Below, one piece after another: positions 1 through 6,898 of a DNA stretch of 14,217 bases. The stretch lies in the NCBI GenBank assembly GCA_012727685.1, contig JAAYGO010000081.1:1-14217 (forward strand), in the 5' to 3' direction. A program made the position numbers and the translations under genes. The notes under the pieces were generated by a model, which was not told the origin of the DNA, did no database searches, and worked only from the letters and a program-made list of their open reading frames with translations. Numbering within the stretch: position 1 is the first letter of the stretch; the number at the start of each line of letters is the position of its first letter. This stretch comes from Bacillota bacterium (GTDB taxonomy: Bacteria; Bacillota; Dethiobacteria; DTU022).

Positions 1-141
1 CCCCTTATTCCCTTTTCTTTTCCCTTGTTCTTTCCCTTTTTCTCGTCCATATTCCAATTCTAGCATACTTATAATTATTTTTGTACTACAAAAAATGGTA
101 AATGGTTGCCCTTTTGGGACAGCCCCGGATTGTGCTGGCAG

Positions 142-194
142 CATTTTCATTCCCTGATGGTGCCCCCGCCTGGCGGGGGCGTGGACGCCTATCC
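142..194 (-). repeat. Dispersed hairpin repeat, copy A (inverted)
   Basis: The reverse complement begins GGATAGGCGTCCAC, continues with a hairpin of GCCCCCG and CGGGGGC around a CCAGG loop, then CACCAT, and ends ATGAAAATG. The copy at 8041-8094 matches it with about five differences, all transitions, over the first 39 positions. Other copies are at 10438-10486 and, degenerate, at 3757-3814. This is the only inverted copy in the window. No transposase or target duplication is visible. Confidence 0.8.
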
Positions 195-284
195 GTGAAA
201 GGCATCCAATTGCTCCTCTAGCACCCGCAGCATATTCCATGGGCTTTCCGCGTTCGAAAAAAATAAGATTTTTTGCCGGGCGTT

Positions 285-314
285 TTGGCCTGCCTGAAGT
301 ATGTAGCATAAAAT
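285..314 (+). promoter_or_regulatory. Possible sigma-A promoter for the thiolase operon
   Basis: TTGGCC (285-290) and TAAAAT (309-314) are separated by 18 nt in an AT-rich zone about 105 nt before the thiolase start. The -35 box matches the consensus only partly. The inverted repeat at about 340-351 would lie in the 5' leader. Confidence 0.35.
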
Positions 315-418
315 AGTACACCTGCTGCTATATTTTACGATTTGAGCAAATAGAAGAAAAAAGTGAATGGTGCGGTCATTATTTTTGTGATGGAATATTC
401 ATGATGGAGTGATGCGAA

Positions 419-1639
419 ATGCGAAACGTGGTCATTGCCGGTTATTTGCGTACGCCCATCTCGCGGTCGCGTCCGGCCCGGCCGGAGGCGGACCTGTTTG
501 GAAATATACGCATGGATGATTGCGCCGCGATGCTGGTGCGCGAGCTGTTAAAGCGGCACCGCCTGGAGCCGGGCGCCGTGGACCGCTGCATTATCGGCTG
601 CGCCAACCAGTCCGGCGAGCAGTGGCTCTACGGCGGGCGGGCGGTCAGCCTGCTGGCGGACCTGCCCTTCGGCACTCCCGCCATGGCCGTGGATGTGCAG
701 TGCGGCTCCTCCATGGCTGCCATACATCTGGGAACCATGGAAATCGCCGCCGGCTATAGCGACGTGGTTTTGGCCGGCGGCCTCGAGCACATGACGCGTG
801 TCCCGATGCGCTCCGGGACCAGGCCCAACCGCAACCTGCTCCGGGAAAACCGGTTTGATCCCGCCCGGATCGGCAAGACGGTGGAGCAGATGTATGCTCC
901 GCAGGAGCAGCGCTACGGGCTCCCCTCCATGGGCGATACCGCCGAACTGCTGGCGGCGGAAGGAAAGATCAGCAGGGAAGAGATGAACCGCTGGGCGGAA
1001 AGAAGCCACCGGCGCGCGGCCCAGGCTTACCGGGAAGGTTTTTTCAGCGGCGAGATCCTTCCCATTGCCGTGGAAAGGGAAGGTGAGCTGACGATCATCG
1101 ATCGGGATCAAAGCGTCAGGGAGGACACCAGCTATGCGCAGATCGCTTCCCTGCCGCCGGCCTTCCGCCCGGACGGCTTGATTACCGCCGGCAATTCTTC
1201 GCCGTTAAACGCGGGGGCGGCCATGGTCTTGCTCATGTCCGAGGAAAAGGCGCTGGCCTGCGGCCTCCGCCCCCTGGCGACAATCGTTTCCCTGGGGTGG
1301 GGCGGCGTGGATCCGCTGCTCATGGGCCAGGGGCCCCTGCCGGCCAGCCGCATGGCCCTGGAGAAGGCCGGGCTTAAAGTGGAAGACATTGATTTTTGGG
1401 AGATCAACGAAGCCTTTGCCGTGGTCCCGCTCTGGAATATTAAAGCCCTCGGGCTGGATCCGGAAAAGGTCAACGTGAAGGGCGGCGCCATCGCCCTCGG
1501 GCACCCCCTGGGCATGAGCGGCGCCAGGCTGGTCGGCACGCTGGCCCGCATCCTCGCCGTGGAAAACGGCTTTTACGGGATGGCCGCCATCTGTGTCGGG
1601 GGCGGCCAGGGCCTGGCGACCCTGCTCCGGCGCTGTTGA
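419..1639 (+). CDS. Thiolase (acetyl-CoA acetyltransferase / 3-ketoacyl-CoA thiolase)
   Basis: A 406-residue thiolase that splits 3-ketoacyl-CoA with CoA or, in reverse, condenses two acyl-CoA units; it is cytosolic. The three family signatures are present: the acyl-accepting cysteine Cys95 in QCGSSMAA, the NEAFA block at about 330-334 followed by GGAIALGHPLGMSGAR with His362, and the second catalytic cysteine Cys392 in CVGGGQG. The length is slightly above the usual 390-395. The ATG at 419 is chosen because GGAG (406-409) lies 9 nt upstream; an out-of-frame ATG at 412 overlaps this leader. It is first in a same-strand set with acyl-CoA dehydrogenase (40-nt gap), enoyl-CoA hydratase and 3-hydroxyacyl-CoA dehydrogenase, so it probably closes a beta-oxidation-type cycle. 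Chain-length preference and direction cannot be read from the sequence. Confidence 0.93.
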   Translation: MRNVVIAGYLRTPISRSRPARPEADLFGNIRMDDCAAMLVRELLKRHRLEPGAVDRCIIGCANQSGEQWLYGGRAVSLLADLPFGTPAMAVDVQCGSSMAAIHLGTMEIAAGYSDVVLAGGLEHMTRVPMRSGTRPNRNLLRENRFDPARIGKTVEQMYAPQEQRYGLPSMGDTAELLAAEGKISREEMNRWAERSHRRAAQAYREGFFSGEILPIAVEREGELTIIDRDQSVREDTSYAQIASLPPAFRPDGLITAGNSSPLNAGAAMVLLMSEEKALACGLRPLATIVSLGWGGVDPLLMGQGPLPASRMALEKAGLKVEDIDFWEINEAFAVVPLWNIKALGLDPEKVNVKGGAIALGHPLGMSGARLVGTLARILAVENGFYGMAAICVGGGQGLATLLRRC

Positions 1640-1679
1640 AGGCGCGGTGCGGCAGAAGCATCAAGGAGGGAGTAGACCC

Positions 1680-2831
1680 ATGGATTTTAGCATACCGGAA
1701 TCGCTGCGCGAGATTCGCCAGGCGGTGCGCGAATTCGTGGAGCAGAAGGTGTTTCCGCTGGAACAGGTCATTGAAGAGGAGGATCGCATCCCGGAGGAAC
1801 TGCTGGCCGGCGCCCGGGAGCTGGGCCTTTTCGGCCTCGGTATTCCCGCGGCCTACGGGGGACTCGGGCTGGACATGGTGGGCAAATGCCTGGTCATCGA
1901 AGAGCTGGGCCGGGGGCATGCCGGTTTTGCCGCTGTCCTCGGCGCCCACACCGGGATCGGCAGCGCCGCCCTGGTCATGGCCGGCTCCGAAAAACTGAAG
2001 CAGAAATACCTGCCCGCCATGGCCGCAGGGGAGAAGATCGCCGCCTTTGCCCTCACCGAGCCCGGGGCCGGCTCGGATGCGAGCGCGCTGAAAACCACTG
2101 CCGTGAAAAAGGGAGATCGCTGGATTATCAACGGGGTGAAGCATTTCATCACCAATGCCCCCGAGGCCGCCCTGATCACAACCATGGCGGTAACCGATCC
2201 CGCAAAAGGAGCCCGCGGCATCACCGCCTTCGTGGTGGAGCGCGATTTCCCCGGCCTTAAGGTGGGCCCGGCTGATGAAAAAATGGGGCTCCGCGGCTGC
2301 CACACGGCCAAAATATTTTTTGAGCAGTGCGAAGTGCCGGCGGAAAATGTGCTGGGCAGGGAGAACGAGGGTTATTTAACCGCTTTAAAGACCCTGGCCA
2401 GCGGCCGCGCCGCCCTGGCCATGCGCTGCGTGGGGGCCTGCAAGCGCTTGATCGACCTCTCCCTGCGCCATGCGCGGGAACGGGTGCAGTTCGGCAAACC
2501 GATCATTGAAAACCAGGGCATCCAGTGGATGCTGGCCGACATGGTCATGGAAACGGAAGCGGCCAGGACGCTGGCGCTGCAGACCGCCTGGAAGGTTGAC
2601 CAGGGCATGGACGTGGTCATGGATGCCGCCATGACCAAGCTGCTGGCCACGGAAAACTACTGCCGCGTGGCCGACCGGGCGCTCCAGATCTTCGGCGGCA
2701 TGGGCTTCATGAAAGGGCTGCCCATCGAGCGCATCTACCGCGATGCGCGCATTACCCGCATTTACGAAGGTACCTCGGAAGTGCAGCGCATGCTCATCGC
2801 TTCCCAGTTGATCAAGAAAGGCTACGGCTAG
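1680..2831 (+). CDS. Acyl-CoA dehydrogenase
   Basis: A 383-residue FAD enzyme introducing the 2,3 double bond into acyl-CoA, or reducing enoyl-CoA if the pathway runs backwards. Family marks are the N-terminal helical domain starting DFSIPESLREIRQ, the flavin-contacting FALTEPGAGSDAS block near residues 120-135, and the C-terminal YEGTSEVQR with catalytic base Glu363. The length is typical. The ATG at 1680 is preferred over the frame-open upstream codon at 1593, because AAGGAGGG (1663-1670) sits 9 nt before it and the upstream stretch overlaps the thiolase gene and looks non-homologous. Electrons normally pass to EtfAB, which is not in the window. The last codons (Gly-Tyr-Gly-stop) are the first unit of a 20-bp tandem repeat. 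Substrate chain length is undetermined. Confidence 0.94.
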   Translation: MDFSIPESLREIRQAVREFVEQKVFPLEQVIEEEDRIPEELLAGARELGLFGLGIPAAYGGLGLDMVGKCLVIEELGRGHAGFAAVLGAHTGIGSAALVMAGSEKLKQKYLPAMAAGEKIAAFALTEPGAGSDASALKTTAVKKGDRWIINGVKHFITNAPEAALITTMAVTDPAKGARGITAFVVERDFPGLKVGPADEKMGLRGCHTAKIFFEQCEVPAENVLGRENEGYLTALKTLASGRAALAMRCVGACKRLIDLSLRHARERVQFGKPIIENQGIQWMLADMVMETEAARTLALQTAWKVDQGMDVVMDAAMTKLLATENYCRVADRALQIFGGMGFMKGLPIERIYRDARITRIYEGTSEVQRMLIASQLIKKGYG

Positions 2832-2879
2832 TCAAGCTAGGTTGCGGCTAGCCAGGAAAGGCTGCGGCCGGGGGGAAAA
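2820..2879 (+). repeat. Three imperfect 20-bp tandem units over the dehydrogenase stop codon
   Basis: Units start at 2820 (GGCTACGGCTAGTCAAGCTA), 2840 (GGTTGCGGCTAGCCAGGAAA) and 2860 (GGCTGCGGCCGGGGGGAAAA). The first holds the final codons and the TAG stop of the acyl-CoA dehydrogenase, so the array looks like local duplication of the gene's 3' end. Confidence 0.7.
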
Positions 2880-2881
2880 GG

Positions 2882-2930
2882 CGGGAGAGGGGACCGGAGG
2901 GGAGAGGGGATCGGCGGGGAGAGGGGCCGC
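2882..2930 (+). repeat. 17-bp G-rich tandem repeat with G-quadruplex pattern
   Basis: Two 17-nt units (2882-2898; 2899-2915, GGGGAGAGGGGATCGGC) and a 15-nt partial unit (2916-2930). From 2899 to 2926 there are four GGGG tracts with loops of 3, 6 and 3 nt, a textbook four-tetrad quadruplex pattern on the coding strand and hence in the mRNA. The last tract can alternatively pair in a GGGGC-CGCT-GCCCC hairpin (2923-2936). The element is about 70 nt upstream of the enoyl-CoA hydratase start. Confidence 0.75.
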
Positions 2931-2997
2931 TGCCCCTGTCCTCCCTGCGCCTTGAATCCCTGCCGGGCCCTTAAACTTTACCCGAGGAGGTGATTTC

Positions 2998-3765
2998 ATG
3001 CCCGTAAAATATGAACGCCATGATTCCATTGCCTTGATTACCATCAACCGCCCCGAGGCGAAGAACGCCCTGAATGACCAGGTGCGCGAATCCCTTTACG
3101 AGGCTCTCTCCCGGGCTGCCGGCGATGGAGCGGTGCGCGGGGTGATGATCACCGGGGGGAAGGAGGTTTTCTCCGCCGGGGCCGACATCCAGGCCCTGGC
3201 CGGCGCCACCGCGGTGCAGGCTTTGTACCGCCGCAGCCTGCAGCGCCTGGTCCGCCTGATCGAGGAGATGCCCAAGCCGGTCATGGCCGTGATCGGCGGC
3301 TACGCCATCGGCGGGGGCTGCGAGCTGGCCCTGGCCTGCGACATCCGCATCGCCGCGGAGAACGCCGTGTTTGGCCAGCCGGAGATCCGCCTGGGCATCA
3401 TCCCGGGCGGCGGCGGGACCCAGCGCCTGGCCCGCCTGGTGGGCATGGGGCGTGCGAAGGATCTGATCTTTTCCGGCCGGCTGATCGAGGCGGCAGAGGC
3501 GCTGCGCATCGGGCTGGTGGAAGCGGTCGTGCCGCTAGAGGAGCTCTTTTTAGCGGCGGAAGAGAAGATGCGCAGCTATATCCGCCACGGGGCCGTGGCC
3601 CTCGGCGCCGCCAAGCTGGCGATCAATACGGGGATGAATGTGGACCGGCAGTCGGGCGATGTCTTGGAAAACCTCTGTTTCTCGCTCCTCTTTGCCACAG
3701 CGGATCAGAAGGAGGGGATGCGCGCCTTCCTGGAAAAACGGAAGCCGGTCTTCAAGGGAGAGTAG
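2998..3765 (+). CDS. Enoyl-CoA hydratase / crotonase
   Basis: A 255-residue crotonase-fold enzyme hydrating trans-2-enoyl-CoA to 3-hydroxyacyl-CoA. The CoA/oxyanion block SAGADIQALA is near residue 60. IGGGCELALACD carries Glu109, and GQPEIRLGIIPGGGGTQRL carries Glu129; these match the two catalytic glutamates of true hydratases (Glu144 and Glu164 in the rat enzyme), so hydratase activity is favoured over other crotonase reactions. The start is strongly supported by GAGGAGGTGAT (2984-2994), an almost perfect Shine-Dalgarno site, immediately ahead of the ATG. It follows the acyl-CoA dehydrogenase after 166 nt of repeat-rich sequence and precedes the 3-hydroxyacyl-CoA dehydrogenase. Its stop codon overlaps a degenerate copy of the dispersed hairpin repeat. 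Confidence 0.94.
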   Translation: MPVKYERHDSIALITINRPEAKNALNDQVRESLYEALSRAAGDGAVRGVMITGGKEVFSAGADIQALAGATAVQALYRRSLQRLVRLIEEMPKPVMAVIGGYAIGGGCELALACDIRIAAENAVFGQPEIRLGIIPGGGGTQRLARLVGMGRAKDLIFSGRLIEAAEALRIGLVEAVVPLEELFLAAEEKMRSYIRHGAVALGAAKLAINTGMNVDRQSGDVLENLCFSLLFATADQKEGMRAFLEKRKPVFKGE

Positions 3766-3814
3766 GCGGCCATGCTGCCAGCAAACGGGGGTGCCCTTCA
3801 GGTGATGAAGAATG
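3757..3814 (+). repeat. Dispersed hairpin repeat, copy D (degenerate)
   Basis: Aligns to the copy at 8041-8094: GGAGAGTAGG matches its left end, AAACGGGGGTGCC matches AAACGGGGGCACC, and GATGAAGAATG matches GATGAAAATG. The left hairpin arm has decayed to GCTGCCAGC. It begins inside the last codons of the enoyl-CoA hydratase gene. Confidence 0.55.
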
Positions 3815-3818
3815 ACTG

Positions 3819-3851
3819 GCACTTGTCGCTGAAGGCCTCAGCGACAAGTGC
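3819..3851. repeat. Perfect 14-bp inverted repeat with 5-nt loop
   Basis: Arms GCACTTGTCGCTGA and TCAGCGACAAGTGC surround AGGCC. There is no T-run after the stem, so it is not a classical terminator, though it could stabilise mRNA ends or pause transcription between the hydratase and hydroxyacyl-CoA dehydrogenase genes. Its right half (3834-3852) recurs with 17 of 19 matches at 7999-8017, where the left arm is missing. Confidence 0.75.
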
Positions 3852-3983
3852 GACACTGTATAAATCATAAGCGCTGTCACAGCAGAGCATGCCTGTGAAT
3901 ATTTTAAATCAACCGGTTCCCGGGCGCGCACCTGCCCTGATGCCGGTGAAGAATTTCCACTCCTGGGGGAGGCCATCTAGCCA

Positions 3984-4853
3984 ATGGATATCGAAGCGGT
4001 GAAAAATATCTGCGTGATCGGCACGGGCGTCATGGGGCGCCAGATTGCCGCCCTTTGCGCCCTTTCCGGGTATGAGACCAGCTGCGTGGCAAGAAGCGCG
4101 GCGCGCGCGGCAGAGGTGGAGCAATTCATGGACCAGTATCTGGCCGGGCGGGTGGCGAAGGGAAAGCTGAGCGAAGCCCAGGCCGCTCAGGCGGCAGCGA
4201 ACTTGAAGCTGGGCACCGGCCTGGAGGAAGCGGCACAACGGGCCGATTTCGTGATCGAGGCGGTGATCGAAGATCTGGCCGTGAAGCAGGAACTGTTTAA
4301 GAAACTGGACCGGGCCTGCCCGCCCCATGCCATCCTGGCCACGAACAGCTCTTACATCGGCAGCTCGAAGCTGGCTGCTGTCACCGCCAGGCCGGAACAG
4401 GTCTGCAACATGCACTTTTTTAATCCCGCCCTGGTCATGAAATGCGTGGAAGTGGTCAAAGGCCCCCATACAGCCGCGGCTACAGCCGGGCTGGCCATGG
4501 CGCTGGCCCGCCGGCTGAACAAAGAACCGGTGCTGCTGCACCGGGAAATCTACGGCTTCCTGGTGAACCGCATCTACAGGGCCATCGTGCAGGAAGCCTG
4601 CTTTTTACTCGATACGGGGGTGGCATCGGTGGAAGCCATCGACAGCGCCGTGGTCAACGGCCTCGGACACCCCATGGGCCCCTTCCGCCTGCTCGACTTA
4701 ACCGGCATTGACCTGGCCTACCGGGCGCGCATGGATTATTACCGCGAGACCATGGACCCTGCGGATAAACCGCCGCCGTCCATCGTCGAAAAATACGCCC
4801 GCGGCGAATGGGGTCGCAAGAGCGGTAAGGGCTTTTACGAGTACGAAACTTAA
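3984..4853 (+). CDS. 3-hydroxyacyl-CoA dehydrogenase (HbdA/FadB2 type)
   Basis: A 289-residue single-domain dehydrogenase interconverting 3-hydroxyacyl-CoA and 3-ketoacyl-CoA. The Rossmann loop GTGVMG spans residues 13-18. The catalytic pair is visible as His144 in NMHFFNP and Glu156 in KCVEVV. The C-terminal helical domain includes LVNRIYRAIVQEA and the closing WGRKSGKGFYEYE. The length is normal. The end of the second Rossmann strand reads CVARS, so the Asp that usually binds the NAD ribose is Ala36, followed by Arg37-Ser38; this suggests NADP(H) use. The ATG at 3984 follows GGGGGAGG (3965-3972) with a rather long 11-nt gap. A 218-nt spacer with a palindrome separates it from the hydratase gene. 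Confidence 0.93.
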   Translation: MDIEAVKNICVIGTGVMGRQIAALCALSGYETSCVARSAARAAEVEQFMDQYLAGRVAKGKLSEAQAAQAAANLKLGTGLEEAAQRADFVIEAVIEDLAVKQELFKKLDRACPPHAILATNSSYIGSSKLAAVTARPEQVCNMHFFNPALVMKCVEVVKGPHTAAATAGLAMALARRLNKEPVLLHREIYGFLVNRIYRAIVQEACFLLDTGVASVEAIDSAVVNGLGHPMGPFRLLDLTGIDLAYRARMDYYRETMDPADKPPPSIVEKYARGEWGRKSGKGFYEYET

Positions 4854-5045
4854 AGCCTTTGCTTGCCGGATTGATATTCGCGGCGGCGCGATCAGAAGAT
4901 TGTCCTCCCGGTCCGTCGATTGCCGGAGCCGCCGGCTGCCGTCCGCCTGGACGAGCCCCGGTGGCAGCAGGAAGGCCATTTATGATCATTTGCAGCCGGC
5001 AGTGCGCTTCACCAGGCGAAAAAATCGGCAAATTGAAACGACAGA
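4854..5045. other. Spacer between the hydroxyacyl-CoA dehydrogenase gene and the cimA promoter
   Basis: No gene is supported; short open frames here have no ribosome site and low-complexity products. A small dyad, GCCGG-agccg-CCGGC, lies near 4921-4935. No hairpin followed by a T-run is seen, so termination of the upstream operon is not explained. Confidence 0.5.
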
Positions 5046-5075
5046 TAGACACAAAGGCGGCAGGTGTAGTATAAT
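5046..5075 (+). promoter_or_regulatory. Sigma-A-type promoter of cimA
   Basis: TAGACA (5046-5051) and a perfect TATAAT (5070-5075) are separated by 18 nt. The expected start near 5082 gives a leader of about 50 nt to the cimA ATG, too short for a T-box or similar large leader. cimA is therefore probably its own transcription unit. Confidence 0.7.
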
Positions 5076-5134
5076 ACGGGATATATTTTAGACCCGGAAT
5101 TCTGCCGATAATGCATGCTTTCAGGAGGTTGAAG

Positions 5135-6757
5135 ATGCGCGCGCCAGCGATTTACGATACCACCTTGCGTGACGGTTCACAGCGGGAAGGGATTTCCCTC
5201 ATGGTAAACGACAAACTAAAAATCGCAGAAAAGCTGGACGAACTGGGGGTTGACTATATCGAGGGCGGCTGGCCGGGCTCCAACCCGAAAGATATGGAGT
5301 TTTTTCAAAGGGCCAGGGAACTCAACTTAAAACATGCCCGCCTCTGCGCTTTTGGCAGCACGCGGCGCCCCGGCACTGCCGCCAAGGATGATCCCAATGT
5401 TCAAGCCCTGCTGGAGGCGGAGACGCCGGTTGTGACAGTTTTTGGCAAAAGCTGGGACTTCCACGTGGACAAAGCTCTCGGCACCACCCTAACGGAAAAC
5501 CTGGCCATGATCCGCGACACGGTTTCCTATCTTAAGGCCGCAGGGCGGGAGGTCATTTTTGACGCGGAACACTTTTTTGACGGCTACAAGAGCAATCCCG
5601 CCTACGCCCTCGAGGTGGTGCGGGCGGCCGCGGAAAACGGCGCCGACGTGGTCGTCCTCTGCGACACCAACGGGGGAGTGATGCCCTGGGAACTGCCCGC
5701 CATTTTAGCATCGGTCCAGAATGCTGTATCCGTGCCTCTGGGCATTCACGCCCACGATGATGCCGGAATGGCCGTGGCGAACAGCCTGCTGGCGGTGCGC
5801 CACGGGGCAACCCATGTCCAGGGCACGATCAATGGTTACGGCGAGCGGTGCGGCAACGCCAACCTGTGTACGATTATCCCCACCCTGCAGCTCAAAATGA
5901 ATCTGCCGGTGGTCACCCCGGAGCAGCTTAAAACCCTGACCAAGCTTTCCCGTATTGTGGCCGAACTGGCCAACATGGTGCCGCTGGAGCAGCAGCCCTA
6001 CGTGGGGAATAACGCCTTCGCCCACAAGGGCGGCATCCACGTGGACGCGGTGCATAAAAATCCGGGGACATACGAGCATATCGATCCCCGCCTGGTCGGC
6101 AACCGGCGCCGGATTTTAGTATCGGAGCTCTCCGGGCGCAGCAATATTTTTCTCAAAGCCCGGGAAAGCAATATCAACCTGCCCCGCGACTATCCAGGGA
6201 CGAAGCTGGTGCTGCAGCGCCTCAAGGAAATGGAACACCAGGGCTACCAGTTTGAAGGAGCGGAAGCTTCCTTTGAACTGTTGATCTTGAAAGCGCTGCA
6301 GCTTTACCGTCCCCTCTTCAAGCTGGAAGGCTTCCGCCTGATCATTGAAAAAAGGGCCAGCGGCCAGATCTACTCCGAGGCAACGATCAAGGTCCGGGTT
6401 GGCGAGCAGCAGGTGCACACCGCCGCGGAAGGCAACGGCCCGGTCAATGCCCTGGACAATGCCCTCCGCAAGGCGCTGGAAGGCGTTTACCCGGCGTTGA
6501 AAAAAATGAAGCTCACCGATTTCAAGGTGCGGGTCCTGGACGGGAAAGACGGGACCGGTTCCCAGGTCAGGGTGCTGATCGAATCAAGCGACGATCAGAA
6601 GACCTGGTCCACGGTCGGCGTTTCCCCGAACATCATCGAAGCCAGCTGGCAGGCCCTGGTGGACAGCCTCGAATACGGGCTGCTCTGCCGCGAGCTGCCG
6701 GAGCCGGACCAGGCCAAGGAAGTGCTGCGGCAGATTAAAAAAGAGATTACGTGGTAG
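5135..6757 (+). CDS. cimA: (R)-citramalate synthase
   Basis: A 540-residue member of the LeuA/homocitrate synthase family, condensing pyruvate with acetyl-CoA to (R)-citramalate, the entry to threonine-independent isoleucine synthesis. The N-terminal TIM barrel opens DTTLRDGSQREG with the catalytic Arg12-Asp13. Metal-site histidines are in HAHDDAG (205 and 207), followed by GERCGNANL with Asn241. The wording VDYIEGGWPGSNPKD and the length fit the CimA branch rather than LeuA (which has a different substrate pocket) or NifV. The C-terminal part, about 400-530, is the LeuA-type dimer domain that normally binds the feedback inhibitor. The ATG at 5135 is preferred over the in-frame ATG at 5111, since AGGAGG (5123-5128) lies 6 nt before it. 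It has its own promoter; leu genes are not adjacent. Confidence 0.92.
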   Translation: MRAPAIYDTTLRDGSQREGISLMVNDKLKIAEKLDELGVDYIEGGWPGSNPKDMEFFQRARELNLKHARLCAFGSTRRPGTAAKDDPNVQALLEAETPVVTVFGKSWDFHVDKALGTTLTENLAMIRDTVSYLKAAGREVIFDAEHFFDGYKSNPAYALEVVRAAAENGADVVVLCDTNGGVMPWELPAILASVQNAVSVPLGIHAHDDAGMAVANSLLAVRHGATHVQGTINGYGERCGNANLCTIIPTLQLKMNLPVVTPEQLKTLTKLSRIVAELANMVPLEQQPYVGNNAFAHKGGIHVDAVHKNPGTYEHIDPRLVGNRRRILVSELSGRSNIFLKARESNINLPRDYPGTKLVLQRLKEMEHQGYQFEGAEASFELLILKALQLYRPLFKLEGFRLIIEKRASGQIYSEATIKVRVGEQQVHTAAEGNGPVNALDNALRKALEGVYPALKKMKLTDFKVRVLDGKDGTGSQVRVLIESSDDQKTWSTVGVSPNIIEASWQALVDSLEYGLLCRELPEPDQAKEVLRQIKKEITW

Positions 6758-6759
6758 CT

Positions 6760-6796
6760 GGCAGGGTGAGGGGGCTTAACCCGCCACTGCATTATT
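6760..6796 (+). repeat. G-rich intergenic repeat, copy 1
   Basis: Starts GGCAGGGTGAGGGGGCTTAA just after the cimA stop and ends near CACTGCATTAT. It aligns along its whole length with 8202-8239 (GGCAGGGTGAGGGGGGCTGA to GCCGCATGAT). The hairpin that precedes the second copy is absent here because cimA begins where it would be. Confidence 0.6.
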
Positions 6797-6815
6797 ATGT
6801 TACAATAGGTACGGG

Positions 6816-6845
6816 TTACCAAACGGCACAATAAGCTGATACTAT
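6816..6845 (+). promoter_or_regulatory. Possible promoter of the MetE-like gene
   Basis: TTACCA (6816-6821) and TACTAT (6840-6845) are 18 nt apart. A start near 6852 would leave out the upstream ATG at 6851 and fits translation from the TTG at 6899. The boxes are weak. Confidence 0.3.
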
Positions 6846-6898
6846 AGACAATGATTAACCAGCTGTTCTCACCTTCTCCGGCAAAGGAGGAACCGCTT

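Larger units (their letters stand above)
1..418. other. Gene-free leader upstream of the thiolase gene
   Basis: No convincing complete gene is seen. Bases 1-49 are almost pure pyrimidine on the + strand. Read on the minus strand from an ATG at 50-48 they give an open Lys/Gly/Glu-rich start of 16 codons running off the edge; this could be the N-terminus of a divergent gene, but no good ribosome site precedes it. One copy of the dispersed hairpin repeat lies at 142-194. An A/T dyad (A7-T, AAG, A-T6) spans 257-274. A short inverted repeat, ATTTG-AG-CAAAT, sits at about 340-351 between the likely promoter and the thiolase start and could be an operator, but no regulator is known for it. Confidence 0.6.

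Noticed and set aside
1593..1679. Upstream extension of the acyl-CoA dehydrogenase to 412 residues
   Set aside because: The extra 29 residues overlap the thiolase gene, while a strong ribosome site precedes the ATG at 1680 and the family starts there.
1470..2303. 277-codon minus-strand open frame across the thiolase and acyl-CoA dehydrogenase genes
   Set aside because: It lies opposite two clear genes, has a low-complexity product without family motifs and no ribosome site; GC-rich codon bias creates such shadows.
3909..4541. 210-codon minus-strand open frame opposite the hydroxyacyl-CoA dehydrogenase gene
   Set aside because: Shadow of a gene with intact catalytic motifs; its product is His/Gln-rich and unlike any family I know.
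4859..5074. 71-codon open frame in the spacer before cimA
   Set aside because: No ribosome site, low-complexity Ala/Pro/Gly product, and it runs over the cimA promoter.
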